Part shown: positions 47,762 to 57,034 of the stretch, piece after piece | How positions within the stretch are numbered: position 1 is the stretch's first letter | Layout of the letters: each line of letters starts with the position of its first letter | Assembly (NCBI GenBank): GCA_963706515.1 | Contig: CAVPMW010000007.1 | Coordinates: forward strand, 62,001-126,000 | Reading direction: 5' to 3' | Source of the DNA: CAVPMW01 sp963706515 | GTDB taxonomy: Bacteria > Chloroflexota > Anaerolineae > Anaerolineales > UBA4823 | Length of the DNA stretch: 64,000 nucleotides | Notes under the pieces: generated by a model | What the model was told of the DNA's origin: nothing | The model's database searches: none | The model's input: the letters and a program-made list of their open reading frames with translations, nothing else | Made by a program: the position numbers and the translations under genes

Positions 47762-47958
47762 TTGCCAACCTTTGCTTGACCTGCACCAATTGAAACTTTT
47801 AGATATTTCCGGGGACGCCGCCCGCAGAAACACCGAGTTTCACAAATTCTTTTGCCAGGTGACTCCATTATACTGGTAAAATCCGCCCGAGAGGATTGCG
47901 GATTGCTATACTCGGCAGGATTTATCTCCGCATTCTCTCTAGGCAGGGGCAGCTCAGG

Positions 47959-48985
47959 ATGATTCATCTCTCTGTACTCAGAACCATGGAAGAATTTTCC
48001 CACCTGGCGACAGAATGGAATGATCTGCTTGATTCCAGTGCAAGTCACGTGCCATTTTTAAGACATGAATACCTGCTTAGCTGGTGGCAGAACCTGGGCG
48101 GTGGTGAATGGTCAGGCGGCGAGCTCTACCTCGTGATCGGCCGCGATCAAATTGGACGGCTGGTGGGGATCGCCCCATTATTTTATTCGACCAATCCGGA
48201 TTGCGAGCCGGCGCTGTTACTGCTCGGCAGCCTTGAAATTTCGGATTACCTGGATTTCATCGTGCTGCCGCAGGAAATACCGGCTTTTTTCCAGGCGCTG
48301 CTGCCATACCTGGCAGGCGCCGAGTTCCCTGCCTGGCGCATTTTGGATTGTTATAACCTGCTGGAGGACTCACCCAGCCTGCCCGCCTTACAGGTCGCAG
48401 TCGGTGCCAACAACTGGCAGTACCAGCAGGAACGCACCTACCACTCCCCCTATATACCCTTACCCGGTGATTGGGAAGCTTATTTGGAAGGGTTGGACAA
48501 AAAACAGCGCCATGAGATCCGCCGGAAGATCCGCCGGCTTGAAAGCCAGGATCTGCCCATCCGCTGGTACTTTGCTGATGACCCGCAGAAGCTGGACCGC
48601 GAGATTGACGATCTATTCGACCTGATGGCGCAGGATGAGGAAAAAGACCGCTTCCTGACCGCTGCGATGCGCACCCAGCTGCGCTCCATTTGCTGGGCTG
48701 CATTCCGCTCTGGCTGGCTCCAGCTGGCCTTTATCGAGGTCGCCGGTCAGAAAGCCGCTGCATATCTTAATTTTGATTTCGGCAACCGCATCTGGGTGTA
48801 TAACTCTGGCTTGAACTTCGCGCTCGAGTGCGCTCTCGCCCGGCTGGGTGCTGCTGAGCTATCTTCTCCGCTGGGCGAACGAAAATAAGCGCCTCTCGTT
48901 CGATTTCTTGCGGGGCAACGAGGAATATAAATACCGGTTTGGAGCGATCGACCGCTACCTGGTGCGCGCCACGATCCGGCGCTGA
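47959..48985 (+). CDS. FemAB/CelD-type GNAT acyltransferase, frameshifted near the C-terminus
   Basis: 341 aa after correction. The CelD/BcsL-like acetyltransferase fold shows in LDSSASHVPFLRHEYLLSWW near the start and LDKKQRHEIRRKIRRLE in the middle, with KAAAYLNFDFGNRIWVYNSG. One extra base near 48830 moves the frame; in the next frame the protein continues ALSPGWVLLSYLLRWANENK and ends YLVRATIRR, just where the family does. The proteins act in exopolysaccharide or cell-wall modification or in lipid acylation; the substrate is unknown. The next gene converges with a 6-nt gap. Confidence 0.7.
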
Positions 48986-48991
48986 CCCGCC

Positions 48992-50104
48992 TCAGCGGAT
49001 GACCGGACGGGGCATGCCAATCCCGTCCCGGTTCACTCGTTCGGGCAGGTCCGTCCAGACGCCTGGGATTGCCTGCCCGCATTTAGGGCAGGCGCCTTTG
49101 TCCGTCAGGTAATATCCCTGGACGATATACCCGTACCGCTCGATCAGCAGTGCGCGGCAGTGGGGACAGTAGGTATTCTCATATTCCTTGACCCGCCCGG
49201 GTATATTGCCCGCGTAAACGTAGTTCAGCCCGGCTTCCTGACCGATCTCAGCCGCCCGGAGCAAGGTCTTCACCGGGGTGGGGTCGGGATCCAGCATCTT
49301 ATAATCCGGGTGAAAGGCAGTTACATGCCAGGGGATATCGCGCGAGATCGAGCTGATATAGCGGGCGGCGTCCATCAGCTCCTCGGTGCTATCGTTGAAG
49401 CCCGGCACGACCAGGGTCACCACCTCCACCCATAAGCCCAGTTCGTGGACCAGACGAATGCCATCCAGCACGTTCTCCAGCACCCCGCCCAGCTTGCGGT
49501 ACTGGCGGTCTTGCATGGTTTTCAGGTCGATCTTATACGCCGATAGGTACGGGCGCAGGTATTCCAACACCTCCTGGGTGGCATTGCCGTTCGAGATATA
49601 GACGCATTTCATCCCTGCCTCCTGGGCCTGCTTGAATACCTCAACTGCCCATTCCGAGGTGATCAGGGGCTCATTATATGAAGAGGCGACCACGCTCGCC
49701 CTGTTCTGCCTGCCGATCTGGACGAGCTGTTCGGCGGACAGCCGCCGTACCAGGGATAGCGCCACATCGGAAGCCGGGTCGCGCAACGCCTGGGAGGTCA
49801 GGTAATTCTGGCAGTAGTCGCAGTGGAAATCGCAGCCAAGCATCCCGAAGGTTAACGCTCGGCGCCCGGGTAGACATGGAAGAAAGGTTTCTTCTCGATC
49901 GGGTCGACTTGCAGGGCGGCTACGTATCCCTGCGGAACGCGCAGCTTCCCCCCGGTTGAACCGCACCTGGCAGATGCCGCGCCGTCCTTCGCGGATCAGA
50001 CAGCGGTGCCCACAGGCAAAACAGCGTACCGAGTTGTCCGGCAGGCGCTCGTAGAGCTCCCCTTCTACAGTCATTCTATCCAGATTCTGGGTTAAAGTGC
50101 TCAT
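48992..50104 (-). CDS. AmmeMemoRadiSam-type radical SAM enzyme
   Basis: 370-aa radical SAM protein of the AmmeMemoRadiSam (PFL-activating-enzyme-like) group. The cluster motif is CDFHCDYC, with an N-terminal CFACGHRCLIREGRRGIC cysteine set and a C-terminal CPHCRALL plus CPKCG zinc ribbon. Between about 49865 and 49965 the frame is shifted by a compensating pair of indels: in the other frame the same DNA reads KLRVPQGYVAALQVDPIEKK, the family sequence. AMMECR1 and Memo partners are not in the window. The reaction is unknown. Confidence 0.8.
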   Translation of the reverse strand: MSTLTQNLDRMTVEGELYERLPDNSVRCFACGHRCLIREGRRGICQVRFNRGEAARSAGIRSRPASRPDREETFLPCLPGRRALTFGMLGCDFHCDYCQNYLTSQALRDPASDVALSLVRRLSAEQLVQIGRQNRASVVASSYNEPLITSEWAVEVFKQAQEAGMKCVYISNGNATQEVLEYLRPYLSAYKIDLKTMQDRQYRKLGGVLENVLDGIRLVHELGLWVEVVTLVVPGFNDSTEELMDAARYISSISRDIPWHVTAFHPDYKMLDPDPTPVKTLLRAAEIGQEAGLNYVYAGNIPGRVKEYENTYCPHCRALLIERYGYIVQGYYLTDKGACPKCGQAIPGVWTDLPERVNRDGIGMPRPVIR

Positions 50105-50184
50105 ATCTACACTCCATTTAGGGTCGCTACCATTTTAAATCAGATAAATGCGAGACCCTGAATCTATCTATTATAATCCTCACT

Positions 50185-50799
50185 ATGCTCACAATTGTCA
50201 TCCAGGCAGGGGGACAATCCCGCCGGATGGGTCAGGACAAAGCCCTGCTGCCCTTCTTGGGTCAGCCGCTGATCCAGCGCGTCATCGGGCGCGTCCGCCA
50301 TCTGGCGGACGAGGTGCTGGTCACCACCAACCAGCCTGAAGGATACCAATTCTTAGAGCTTCCGCTCATCCCCGATCGCATCCCTGACCGGGGCGCGCTG
50401 GGCGGTCTGTACACCGCGCTGGATGCCGCCCATTTCCCGCTCGTGGCAGTCGTAGCCTGCGATATGCCCTTTGTCAGCCCGCAGCTGCTCTCGGCAGAAA
50501 TCGACCGTCTGAGCGACCCAGACCTCGCGGCTGCCATCCCGCGGACTGCCGGCGGCACAGAGCCGTTCCATGCGGTGTACCGCCGCGAGACCTGCCTGCC
50601 TGCGGTCGAGGCTGCAATCCTGGCAGACCAGTGGCGGGTGGATGCTTGGTACCCGAGTGCACCCATTCATTTCCTGGATCCCGCAGAGACGCGCCACAGC
50701 GACCCGGAAGGGCGCGCCTTTTGGAACGTGAATACACCCGAAGAGTTCGCTGAAGCGGAAGGAATCGCCAGGGACCAGGAGGGTAAGCTCAGCCGGTAG
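50185..50799 (+). CDS. mobA: Molybdenum cofactor guanylyltransferase
   Basis: Transfers GMP to molybdopterin. Begins MLTIVIQAGGQSRRMGQDKALL, the MobA nucleotide-binding loop; then LGGLYTALDAA and VVACDMPFVSPQLL, and WNVNTPEEFAEAE near the end. 204 aa, normal. It is transcribed alone, divergent from the radical SAM gene by 80 nt. Other molybdenum-cofactor genes are not in the window. Confidence 0.85.
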   Translation: MLTIVIQAGGQSRRMGQDKALLPFLGQPLIQRVIGRVRHLADEVLVTTNQPEGYQFLELPLIPDRIPDRGALGGLYTALDAAHFPLVAVVACDMPFVSPQLLSAEIDRLSDPDLAAAIPRTAGGTEPFHAVYRRETCLPAVEAAILADQWRVDAWYPSAPIHFLDPAETRHSDPEGRAFWNVNTPEEFAEAEGIARDQEGKLSR

Positions 50800-50915
50800 C
50801 GCCAGTTCAACCATATCGCTCAAGCCTTTAATTCAGATCGGTGAAATAACCTCCGGCAGCCTGCCTTGCTCATAAGCTGGGCTTTTTCAATCCCCCACCT
50901 GAATGCACCCAACTA

Positions 50916-50969
50916 AGCAAACCGCTGAAATTATTTTATATTAATCGGTGCTCTATCTGGCGGTTTGCT
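50916..50969. repeat. 54-bp inverted repeat with AGCAAACCGC ends
   Basis: AGCAAACCGC and GCGGTTTGCT pair perfectly around 34 nt of AT-rich DNA. The ends match those at 62475 (AGCAATCCGCC). It directly adjoins the repeat at 50971. Confidence 0.6.
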
Positions 50970-50970
50970 G

Positions 50971-51045
50971 AAGTTAGGCGACTAACTTCGGTGATTGGCC
51001 GTCTTTGCGCTGAATTTTATTTAGTTACTTTCAGCCAATCGCATA
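50971..51045. repeat. 75-bp fold-back repeat, GTGATTGGC family, copy 3
   Basis: AAGTTAGGCGACTAACTT is followed by GTGATTGGCC and, 30 nt later, TACTTTCAGCCAATCGCATA. It aligns over its length with the reverse complement of the copy at 35662; the sequences differ mainly in the loop. Confidence 0.7.
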
Positions 51046-51063
51046 TTCCCATCTTTATCAATT

Positions 51064-51102
51064 CTTGACGCTCCTCTTCCAATCCTTGATGTTTTCTTGA
51101 CG
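51064..51102 (+). promoter_or_regulatory. Three direct repeats upstream of kdp, spaced by whole helical turns
   Basis: CTTGACG (51064), CTTGATG (51085) and CTTGACG (51096) are 21 and 11 bp apart, so they face the same side of the helix, as response-regulator sites do. A candidate for KdpE binding; the -10 may be TTTAAT near 51113. Confidence 0.45.
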
Positions 51103-51148
51103 CCAATTAGGGTTTAATGCCCCTCTGAATTCGTAGGAGGACAAAAAT

Positions 51149-51244
51149 ATGGATCTTGTCTATCTCGGTGCAGTCATCCTTTTCTTTCTTCTCGCCTGGG
51201 GCTTGCTCAAGCTTTGCGAGGTACTGATGCGAGGCGCTTCATGA
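51149..51244 (+). CDS. 31-aa membrane peptide upstream of kdpF
   Basis: Begins MDLVYLGAVILFFLLAWGLL and ends with KLCEVLMRGAS: one membrane helix with a short cytoplasmic tail containing a Cys. AGGAGG stands 9 nt before the ATG, and the stop overlaps the kdpF start by ATGA. I recall similar short peptides before kdpF in other bacteria but know no function. Confidence 0.75.
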   Translation: MDLVYLGAVILFFLLAWGLLKLCEVLMRGAS

Positions 51245-51333
51245 ATATCACATACCTGATCGTCGGCCTGATTTCTTTGGGCCTGCTCGTCTACCTCTTC
51301 CTCGCCCTCCTTTTCCCGGAGAAATTCGAGTAA
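51241..51333 (+). CDS. kdpF: KdpF, small stabilising subunit of the K+ pump
   Basis: 30-aa single-helix peptide ending LLFPEKFE, the typical KdpF tail (PE-x-F), with TYLIVGLISLGLLVYLFLAL as the helix. Start overlaps the preceding peptide by ATGA; kdpA follows after 71 nt. Confidence 0.88.
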   Translation: MNITYLIVGLISLGLLVYLFLALLFPEKFE

Positions 51334-51404
51334 TTATTTATTCCCCTATACAAGTAGGGATATTCACCGCGCCCGTGGGGTTGGTGCAAAAAGGGTAAGC
51401 TCAT

Positions 51405-53148
51405 ATGACCGTAAACGGCACTACTTCAAATCACGCTCTATTTCGTTGTTCTGATCTTGCTGGCGAAACCGCTGGGAAGCTATATGGCGCGGGTTTACCA
51501 GGGAGAGCGAACCTTCCTGGACCGCATCCTGGGTCCGCTCGAGCGGCTGATCTATCGAGTATCCGGCGTTCATCCCGAACAGGAGATGAACTGGATCACC
51601 TACACCATCGCCTTGCTGGTTTTCAGCGCTGTCAGTGTATTTTTCCTGTACTTCCTCCAGCGGCTGCAGGGGATACTGCCCCTCAACCCGCAAGGTCTGC
51701 CGGGGGTTTCTCCCGACCTGTCTTTTAACACCGCCACCAGTTTCGTCTCTAATACCAACTGGCAGAACTACGGCGGCGAGGTCATCATGAGTTATTTAAC
51801 CCAGATGCTCGGTCTTACCGTGCAGAACTTCCTCTCGGCTGCCGCCGGTATGGCTGTCCTGGTCGCCTTGATCCGCGCCCTCGTCCGCCATTCTGCCCAA
51901 ACGATCGGCAACTTCTGGGTGGATCTGACCCGCACGACGCTTTACATATTGATACCCCTATCCTTGATCTTGTCGCTGCTCCTCGTCTCGCAGGGGGTGG
52001 TGCAAACCTTCTCTCACTATGCAACAGGCACCTTGCTGCAAGCGACTGCAGATGCCGATGGCAATTCGGTGACTCAGCAGGTGCTTGCTCTGGGACCCGC
52101 CGCTTCGCAGATTGCCATCAAACAGCTGGGTACCAACGGCGGCGGTTTCTTTAACGTCAATTCATCCCATCCATACGAGAATCCCACCCCATTCTCAAAC
52201 TTCCTGGAGGTGCTCTCCATCTTACTCATTCCGGCGGCGCTGTGTTACACCTTCGGGCGGATGGTCGGAGATACGCGCCAGGGTTGGGCGCTCCTGGCAA
52301 CGATGACCATCGTTGTCCTCGCCTTCCTGGCATTAGCGGTCTGGGCTGAGCAGAAAGGCAACCCAACCCTGACCTCGCTCGGGGCCGATCAAGTGGCAAG
52401 CAATCTCCAACCCGGAGGCAATATGGAGGGCAAGGAGGCGCGCTTCGGCATCGCTAATTCCGCCCTGTGGGCGACGACCACCACAGCCGCCTCCAACGGG
52501 TCAGTGAACTCAATGCACGACTCGTACACTCCCTTGGGAGGCCTGGTGCCGATCTTGATGATGCAGTTGGGCGAGGTAATCTTCGGCGGAACTGGCTCGG
52601 GGTTGTATGGGATGCTCGCCTTCGTCATCGTCGCGGTTTTCGTCGCTGGCTTGATGGTCGGTCGCACGCCCGAATACCTGGGTAAGAAGATCGAATCCTT
52701 CGAGATGAAGATGGCTTCCCTGGTAATCTTGTTCATGCCGGTGATCGTCCTGGGTTTTACCGCATTGGCAGTGGTCACAGCTCCCGGTAGAGCGGCAGTC
52801 TATAACCCGGGCCCGCACGGCTTCAGTGAAATCCTGTATGCTTACACCTCGCAAGGGAACAACAACGGCAGCGCGTTTGCCGGGCTGGGGGGTAACAACC
52901 CGTACTATAACCTGACCGGCGGGCTCGCCATGCTCGGCGCTCGCTTTTTATTGGCGGTGCCAATCCTGGGGCTGGCTGGGGGGCTGGTGCGCAAGAAGAA
53001 GGTGCCTGCTGGGGCAGGTACCTTACCTACCCATACACCCTTATTTATCGTCTGGCTGATCGCCATCGTGCTGATCGTCGGCGCGCTCAACTTCCTGCCC
53101 GCCCTTGCCTTGGGCCCAATTGTGGAACATTTAATACTGTTTGGATGA
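51405..53148 (+). CDS. kdpA: K+-transporting ATPase subunit A, frameshifted near the start
   Basis: Potassium-selective channel-like subunit, 580 aa after correction. Selectivity-filter-like segments are present: NTNWQNYGGE, QLGTNGGGFFNVNSSHPYENP, and GEVIFGGTGSGLYG. An extra base near 51420 separates the first codons (MTVNG) from LLQITLYFVVLILLAKPLG, which is the normal N-terminus. It ends 3 nt before a fold-back repeat that separates it from kdpB. Confidence 0.92.
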
Positions 53149-53150
53149 GG

Positions 53151-53209
53151 TATGTGATCGGCTGAAATCGATATTTCGGATTGTAGGAATACTTTCAGCC
53201 AATCACATA
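53151..53209. repeat. 59-bp fold-back repeat, GTGATTGGC family, copy 2, in the kdpA-kdpB gap
   Basis: TATGTGATCGGCTGAAA (53151-53167) and TTTCAGCCAATCACATA (53193-53209) are 17-bp inverted repeats with one mismatch. It lacks the AAGTTA module of the other two copies and fills the otherwise short space between two operon genes. Confidence 0.75.
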
Positions 53210-53225
53210 ATATTCGGAGATATCG

Positions 53226-55343
53226 ATGACTACGCAACCTGTTGTCCCGCAACCCAAAAAGAGGTCTTCTGCATATCAGCGCGCGCTTTATAGCCGTGCT
53301 ATTGTAGACGCCTTCAAGAAACTGAACCCGCGCGGCATGGTCCGCAACCCGGTCATGTTCGTGGTAGAGATCGGCAGCTTGCTGACCACCATTCTGTGGA
53401 TTCAGGCATTAACCGGTCGTGGAGAAGCGCCGGCTGCATTTATCGCCGCGGTCTCGATCTGGTTATGGTTTACCGTTCTATTTGCCAACTTCTCGGAGGC
53501 GCTGGCTGAAGGCCGCGGCAAAGCCCAGGCCGAGGCGCTGCGCCGCGCCCGCCAGGAGATGCAGGCGAAGAAGCTGCGCCAGCCGAACCGGGATGCCGGG
53601 TTTGACCTGGTCAGCTCGACCGCTCTCCGCCAGGGTGACTATTACCTGGTCGAAGCTGGTGATCCTCTGCCGGCGGATGGCGAGGTTGCAGAGGGCATCG
53701 CTTCTGTAGATGAAAGCGCTGTGACCGGTGAAAGCGCGCCGGTGATCCGTGAATCGGGCGGCGACAGGAGCGCAGTCACCGGTGGGACGCATATCCTCTC
53801 TGACTGGCTGGTCGTGCGCGTCACAGCCAACCCAGGCGAGGGCTTTCTCGATCGGATGATCTCCCTGATCGAAGGCGCCAAGCGCCAGAAAACTCCGAAT
53901 GAGATTGCCCTGAACATCTTGCTGGCTGCATTCACGATCATTTTCCTGGTCGTCTGTATCACCCTGCTCCCCTATTCGCTATACAGCGTAAATGTAGCTC
54001 AGCAAGGGACGCCGATTACCATCACGGTGCTGGTCGCCCTGCTGGTCTGCCTGATCCCCACAACGATCGGCGGGCTGCTTTCAGCCATCGGGATTGCCGG
54101 TATGGACCGCATGATCCAGCGCAATGTTATCGCCATGTCGGGTCGTGCCGTCGAAGCTGCCGGAGACGTGGACGTGCTGTTGCTGGATAAGACGGGCACG
54201 ATCACCCTGGGCAACCGCCAGGCGGTGGAGTTCATCCCTGTGAAAGGCGTCAGCCCCGAGGACCTGGCTGAAGCAACCCAGCTCTCTTCACTGGCGGATG
54301 AGACGCCGGAAGGGCGCAGTATCGTTGTGCTGGCAAAAGAAAAATACGGTTTGCGCGGCCGCACTGTCGGCGGCGGAGATGGCGAGCAAGGCGGCATGAC
54401 CTTCATCCCCTTCTCGGCGCAGACGCGCATGAGCGGCGTAGATTTCCCGGAGGATGGGCGGACGGTTAGCATCCGCAAGGGCGCTCCGGACGCGATGATG
54501 GAATTGATCACCAGCCTGGGTATGCCTGTTCCGCCTGAGCTGCGCTCGAGCGTGGAAGTTGTCGCTCGCGCCGGCGGTACACCCCTGGTCGTAGCCAAAG
54601 ACGGAGTCGCCTTAGGGGTGATCCACCTGAAAGATATCGTCAAAGGCGGCATCAAGGAGCGCTTTACCCAGCTGCGCCGGATGGGGATCAAGACGGTGAT
54701 GATCACCGGCGATAATCCCCTGACCGCAGCAGCGATCGCCGCGGAGGCCGGGGTAGATGACTTCCTGGCGCAAGCAACCCCGGAAGCCAAGCTTACTTTG
54801 ATCCGTGAGTACCAGACCGGTGGTCGGCTGGTAGCCATGACCGGGGACGGCACGAACGATGCCCCTGCCCTGGCGCAGGCAGACGTGGCGGTAGCCATGA
54901 ATACCGGCACCCAGCCCGCACGCGAGGCCGCCAACATGATCGACCTGGACAGCAATCCCACGAAATTAATTGAGATCGTGGAGATCGGCAAACAGCTGCT
55001 GATGACCCGCGGCTCGCTGACCACTTTCAGCATCTCGAATGATGTCGCCAAGTACTTTGCCATCATTCCCGCCGCCTTCGCCAGTACCTACCCCTCGCTG
55101 TCCGCGCTTAACTTCATGCACCTGGCTACACCCGAGAGCGCCATCCTGTCGGCAGTCATTTTCAATGCGCTGATCATCATTGCCCTGATCCCGCTGGCGT
55201 TGCGCGGCGTACCCTACCGCCCGGTGGGAGCGGCGCAGCTGCTGCGTGATAATCTGCTGATCTATGGGCTCGGTGGTATCGTAGCCCCATTCATTGGAAT
55301 CAAGCTCATTGATATGTTGCTCGTTGCACTAAGGTTGGTTTAA
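53226..55343 (+). CDS. kdpB: K+-transporting ATPase subunit B
   Basis: Catalytic P-type ATPase subunit, 705 aa, no frameshift. DKTGTITLGNR phosphorylation motif, TGESAPV, GDGTNDAPALAQADV hinge, and the Kdp-specific FSISNDVAKYFAI and TPESAILSAVIFNALI helices. GGAGATATCG before the ATG, just after the repeat. kdpC starts 1 nt after it. Confidence 0.96.
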   Translation: MTTQPVVPQPKKRSSAYQRALYSRAIVDAFKKLNPRGMVRNPVMFVVEIGSLLTTILWIQALTGRGEAPAAFIAAVSIWLWFTVLFANFSEALAEGRGKAQAEALRRARQEMQAKKLRQPNRDAGFDLVSSTALRQGDYYLVEAGDPLPADGEVAEGIASVDESAVTGESAPVIRESGGDRSAVTGGTHILSDWLVVRVTANPGEGFLDRMISLIEGAKRQKTPNEIALNILLAAFTIIFLVVCITLLPYSLYSVNVAQQGTPITITVLVALLVCLIPTTIGGLLSAIGIAGMDRMIQRNVIAMSGRAVEAAGDVDVLLLDKTGTITLGNRQAVEFIPVKGVSPEDLAEATQLSSLADETPEGRSIVVLAKEKYGLRGRTVGGGDGEQGGMTFIPFSAQTRMSGVDFPEDGRTVSIRKGAPDAMMELITSLGMPVPPELRSSVEVVARAGGTPLVVAKDGVALGVIHLKDIVKGGIKERFTQLRRMGIKTVMITGDNPLTAAAIAAEAGVDDFLAQATPEAKLTLIREYQTGGRLVAMTGDGTNDAPALAQADVAVAMNTGTQPAREAANMIDLDSNPTKLIEIVEIGKQLLMTRGSLTTFSISNDVAKYFAIIPAAFASTYPSLSALNFMHLATPESAILSAVIFNALIIIALIPLALRGVPYRPVGAAQLLRDNLLIYGLGGIVAPFIGIKLIDMLLVALRLV

Positions 55344-55344
55344 A

Positions 55345-55917
55345 ATGAAAGCACAAATTCGCCCCGCAATTTTATCCTTGCTCCTGTTAGGCCTGATCAC
55401 CGGCTTGATCTATCCGTTGGTCGTGACCGGAATCGCACAGGTCCTTTTTCACCGGCAGGCTAACGGCAGCCTGATCGAGCAGAATGGGCAGGTGGTCGGA
55501 TCCTCGTTAATCGGTCAGGCATTCGATGAACCGAAATATTTCTGGGGACGCCTGTCTGCCACTGGTCCATTTCCGTATAACGCAGCCGCCTCTTCCGGCT
55601 CGAACCTGGGACCGACCAATCCTGCGCTAACCGATGCAGTAAAAGCACGGATCGACGCCTTACACGCGGCTGACCCGGGCAATACACAGCTCATCCCGGT
55701 CGATCTGGTGACCGCCTCGGGCAGTGGATTGGACCCCCACATCAGCGTGGCTGCCGCGCTGTACCAGATCCCGCGCGTTGCCCGTGAGCGAAACCTGTCA
55801 GAAGATCAGGTACGCAGCCTGGTCGCTGCAAATACCCAAGGGCGCCAGTTCGGGTTCCTCGGAGAACCAACCGTAAATGTATTACAGCTCAATCTGGCAC
55901 TCGATCAAATGAGGTAA
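55345..55917 (+). CDS. kdpC: K+-transporting ATPase subunit C
   Basis: 190-aa subunit with one N-terminal helix (ILSLLLLGLITGLIYPLVVTG) and the family motifs GSSLIGQAFDEPKYFWGRLSA, SSGSNLGPTNPAL and SGSGLDPHISVAAALYQ, ending in VNVLQLNLALDQM. Complete and in the normal position after kdpB. Confidence 0.95.
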   Translation: MKAQIRPAILSLLLLGLITGLIYPLVVTGIAQVLFHRQANGSLIEQNGQVVGSSLIGQAFDEPKYFWGRLSATGPFPYNAAASSGSNLGPTNPALTDAVKARIDALHAADPGNTQLIPVDLVTASGSGLDPHISVAAALYQIPRVARERNLSEDQVRSLVAANTQGRQFGFLGEPTVNVLQLNLALDQMR

Positions 55918-55919
55918 AC

Positions 55920-56681
55920 ATGATGGCACTTCAGCAGGAAAATCGCCGCTTCACAATCTCTCTGCAGCGCATTGAACAGTATGCGTCGGCGGTGCTGGTG
56001 GTTGCCGCCTTAACCGGCGTCCTTTACCTGATTGGACGCTCTGAGCTCGGAGAAGGAGTGATTGCCTTACTATATCTGGTCCCAATCGGATGGAGTGCTG
56101 CCCGTTGGGGTCAGGGTCCCGGGTTGGCAGCGGCGGTTACTGCTGCTCTGGCTTTTGATTTCTTCTTCATCCCCCCATTCTATACATTCACCGTTGGCAG
56201 CCTGGAAGGCTGGTTGATCCTGATCATTTTTACCTTGGTAGCGATCGTCATCGTCGGTCGCATTCAGGCCGGCCTGTCTCAAGCTCAGAAAAAGGAACGC
56301 GAAGCGATATTCATGTACGAGCTGAGCGTGGCGCTGGCTAATGCACGCACGCCCGAGGCGGTCGCCAGCTCACTGGCAGAGAAGCTGCAGCAGCTCTACC
56401 TGGCTGAGCTTGTCCAGGTATCGATTGAGGCCAAGTCGCCCCCGTTGAGCTTTATAACCAGTGCTCCCTTAGAAAAGACAGCCGATACCCGCCCAGACCG
56501 GGTGCTGCCCATCGTCGCCCCGCAGGGTTTGCTGGGCGAGATCTGGCTGTGGAATGGTAGCATCCCCCTCCCCCCGGTGGATGACCCCTTGTTGAAGGGT
56601 TTTGCCGCCCAGGGAGCACACACCTTGCAGCGTGTTTTAGGCAATCACGGACCGTCGATCGAACCCGCAAACGCTCAATAA
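55920..56681 (+). CDS. KdpD-like membrane sensor fragment (DUF4118 plus GAF-like region, no kinase)
   Basis: 253 aa. Four membrane segments of the DUF4118 type found in KdpD, with the signature ALAFDFFFIPPFYTFTVG; then QKKEREAIFMYELSVALANARTPEAVASSL, the start of a GAF-like domain as in KdpD. There is no histidine-kinase core or N-terminal KdpD/USP part. It begins 2 nt after kdpC, so it belongs to the operon, while a complete kdpD follows after a fold-back repeat. It could modulate the KdpD dimer or sense K+/turgor itself. No frameshift, so not an accidental fragment. Confidence 0.75.
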   Translation: MMALQQENRRFTISLQRIEQYASAVLVVAALTGVLYLIGRSELGEGVIALLYLVPIGWSAARWGQGPGLAAAVTAALAFDFFFIPPFYTFTVGSLEGWLILIIFTLVAIVIVGRIQAGLSQAQKKEREAIFMYELSVALANARTPEAVASSLAEKLQQLYLAELVQVSIEAKSPPLSFITSAPLEKTADTRPDRVLPIVAPQGLLGEIWLWNGSIPLPPVDDPLLKGFAAQGAHTLQRVLGNHGPSIEPANAQ

Positions 56682-56775
56682 GTCAGAAATGGATTGGAAG
56701 TACAACTGTAAAAAGCTAATACATGGATCAGCCCAGATTTAATCTTCCCGTCTGGATCACGTTTGTGTATAGTAA

Positions 56776-56943
56776 TTGTTCTCATCGCAATGGCTCCCTT
56801 CCCGCCGGAAAGGGGAAACAATTCCGAAAACGAGGTTCAGGTGGCGCTAAAGCGCCACCTGAACCTAGTTTTCGGAAATTTCCCTCCCGATTTTGGGGAG
56901 GGTGAAGTTGCCGATGGCAACTTCGGGTGGGGCTTATTTCATC
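56776..56943. repeat. Composite fold-back element between the DUF4118 gene and kdpD
   Basis: Arms 56823-56848 and 56851-56876 pair over 26 bp with one mismatch; CCCTCCC...GGGGAGGG (56882-56901) and AAGTTGCC-GAT-GGCAACTT (56904-56922) follow, then a GGGTGGGG tail. Same module order as at 62214. An additional short C/G-rich hairpin precedes it. No gene lies between 56682 and 57034. Confidence 0.65.
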
Positions 56944-57034
56944 ATGACTAAGACCGAATATGAGATTCGGGGTGTGTTATGTTTGTAGTATTTCATCAGG
57001 CTTCCGTGAACTCCATTCGAGGTAGAATGAAAGC

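Larger units (their letters stand above)
50800..51148. other. Intergenic region before the kdp locus
   Basis: About 350 nt holding two linked fold-back repeats (50916-50969 and 50971-51045) followed by three spaced TTGAYG repeats (51064-51102) that probably include the kdp control region. No gene. Confidence 0.5.

Noticed and set aside
50916..51045. Integron attC-like recombination sites
   Set aside because: The paired inverted repeats have a suggestive size, but the conserved core and inverse-core sequences are missing and there is no integrase or gene cassette array.
54001..55066. 355-codon minus-strand frame inside kdpB
   Set aside because: A long shadow frame caused by GC-biased third positions in kdpB; its translation is Ser/Arg/Ala-rich and unlike any protein.
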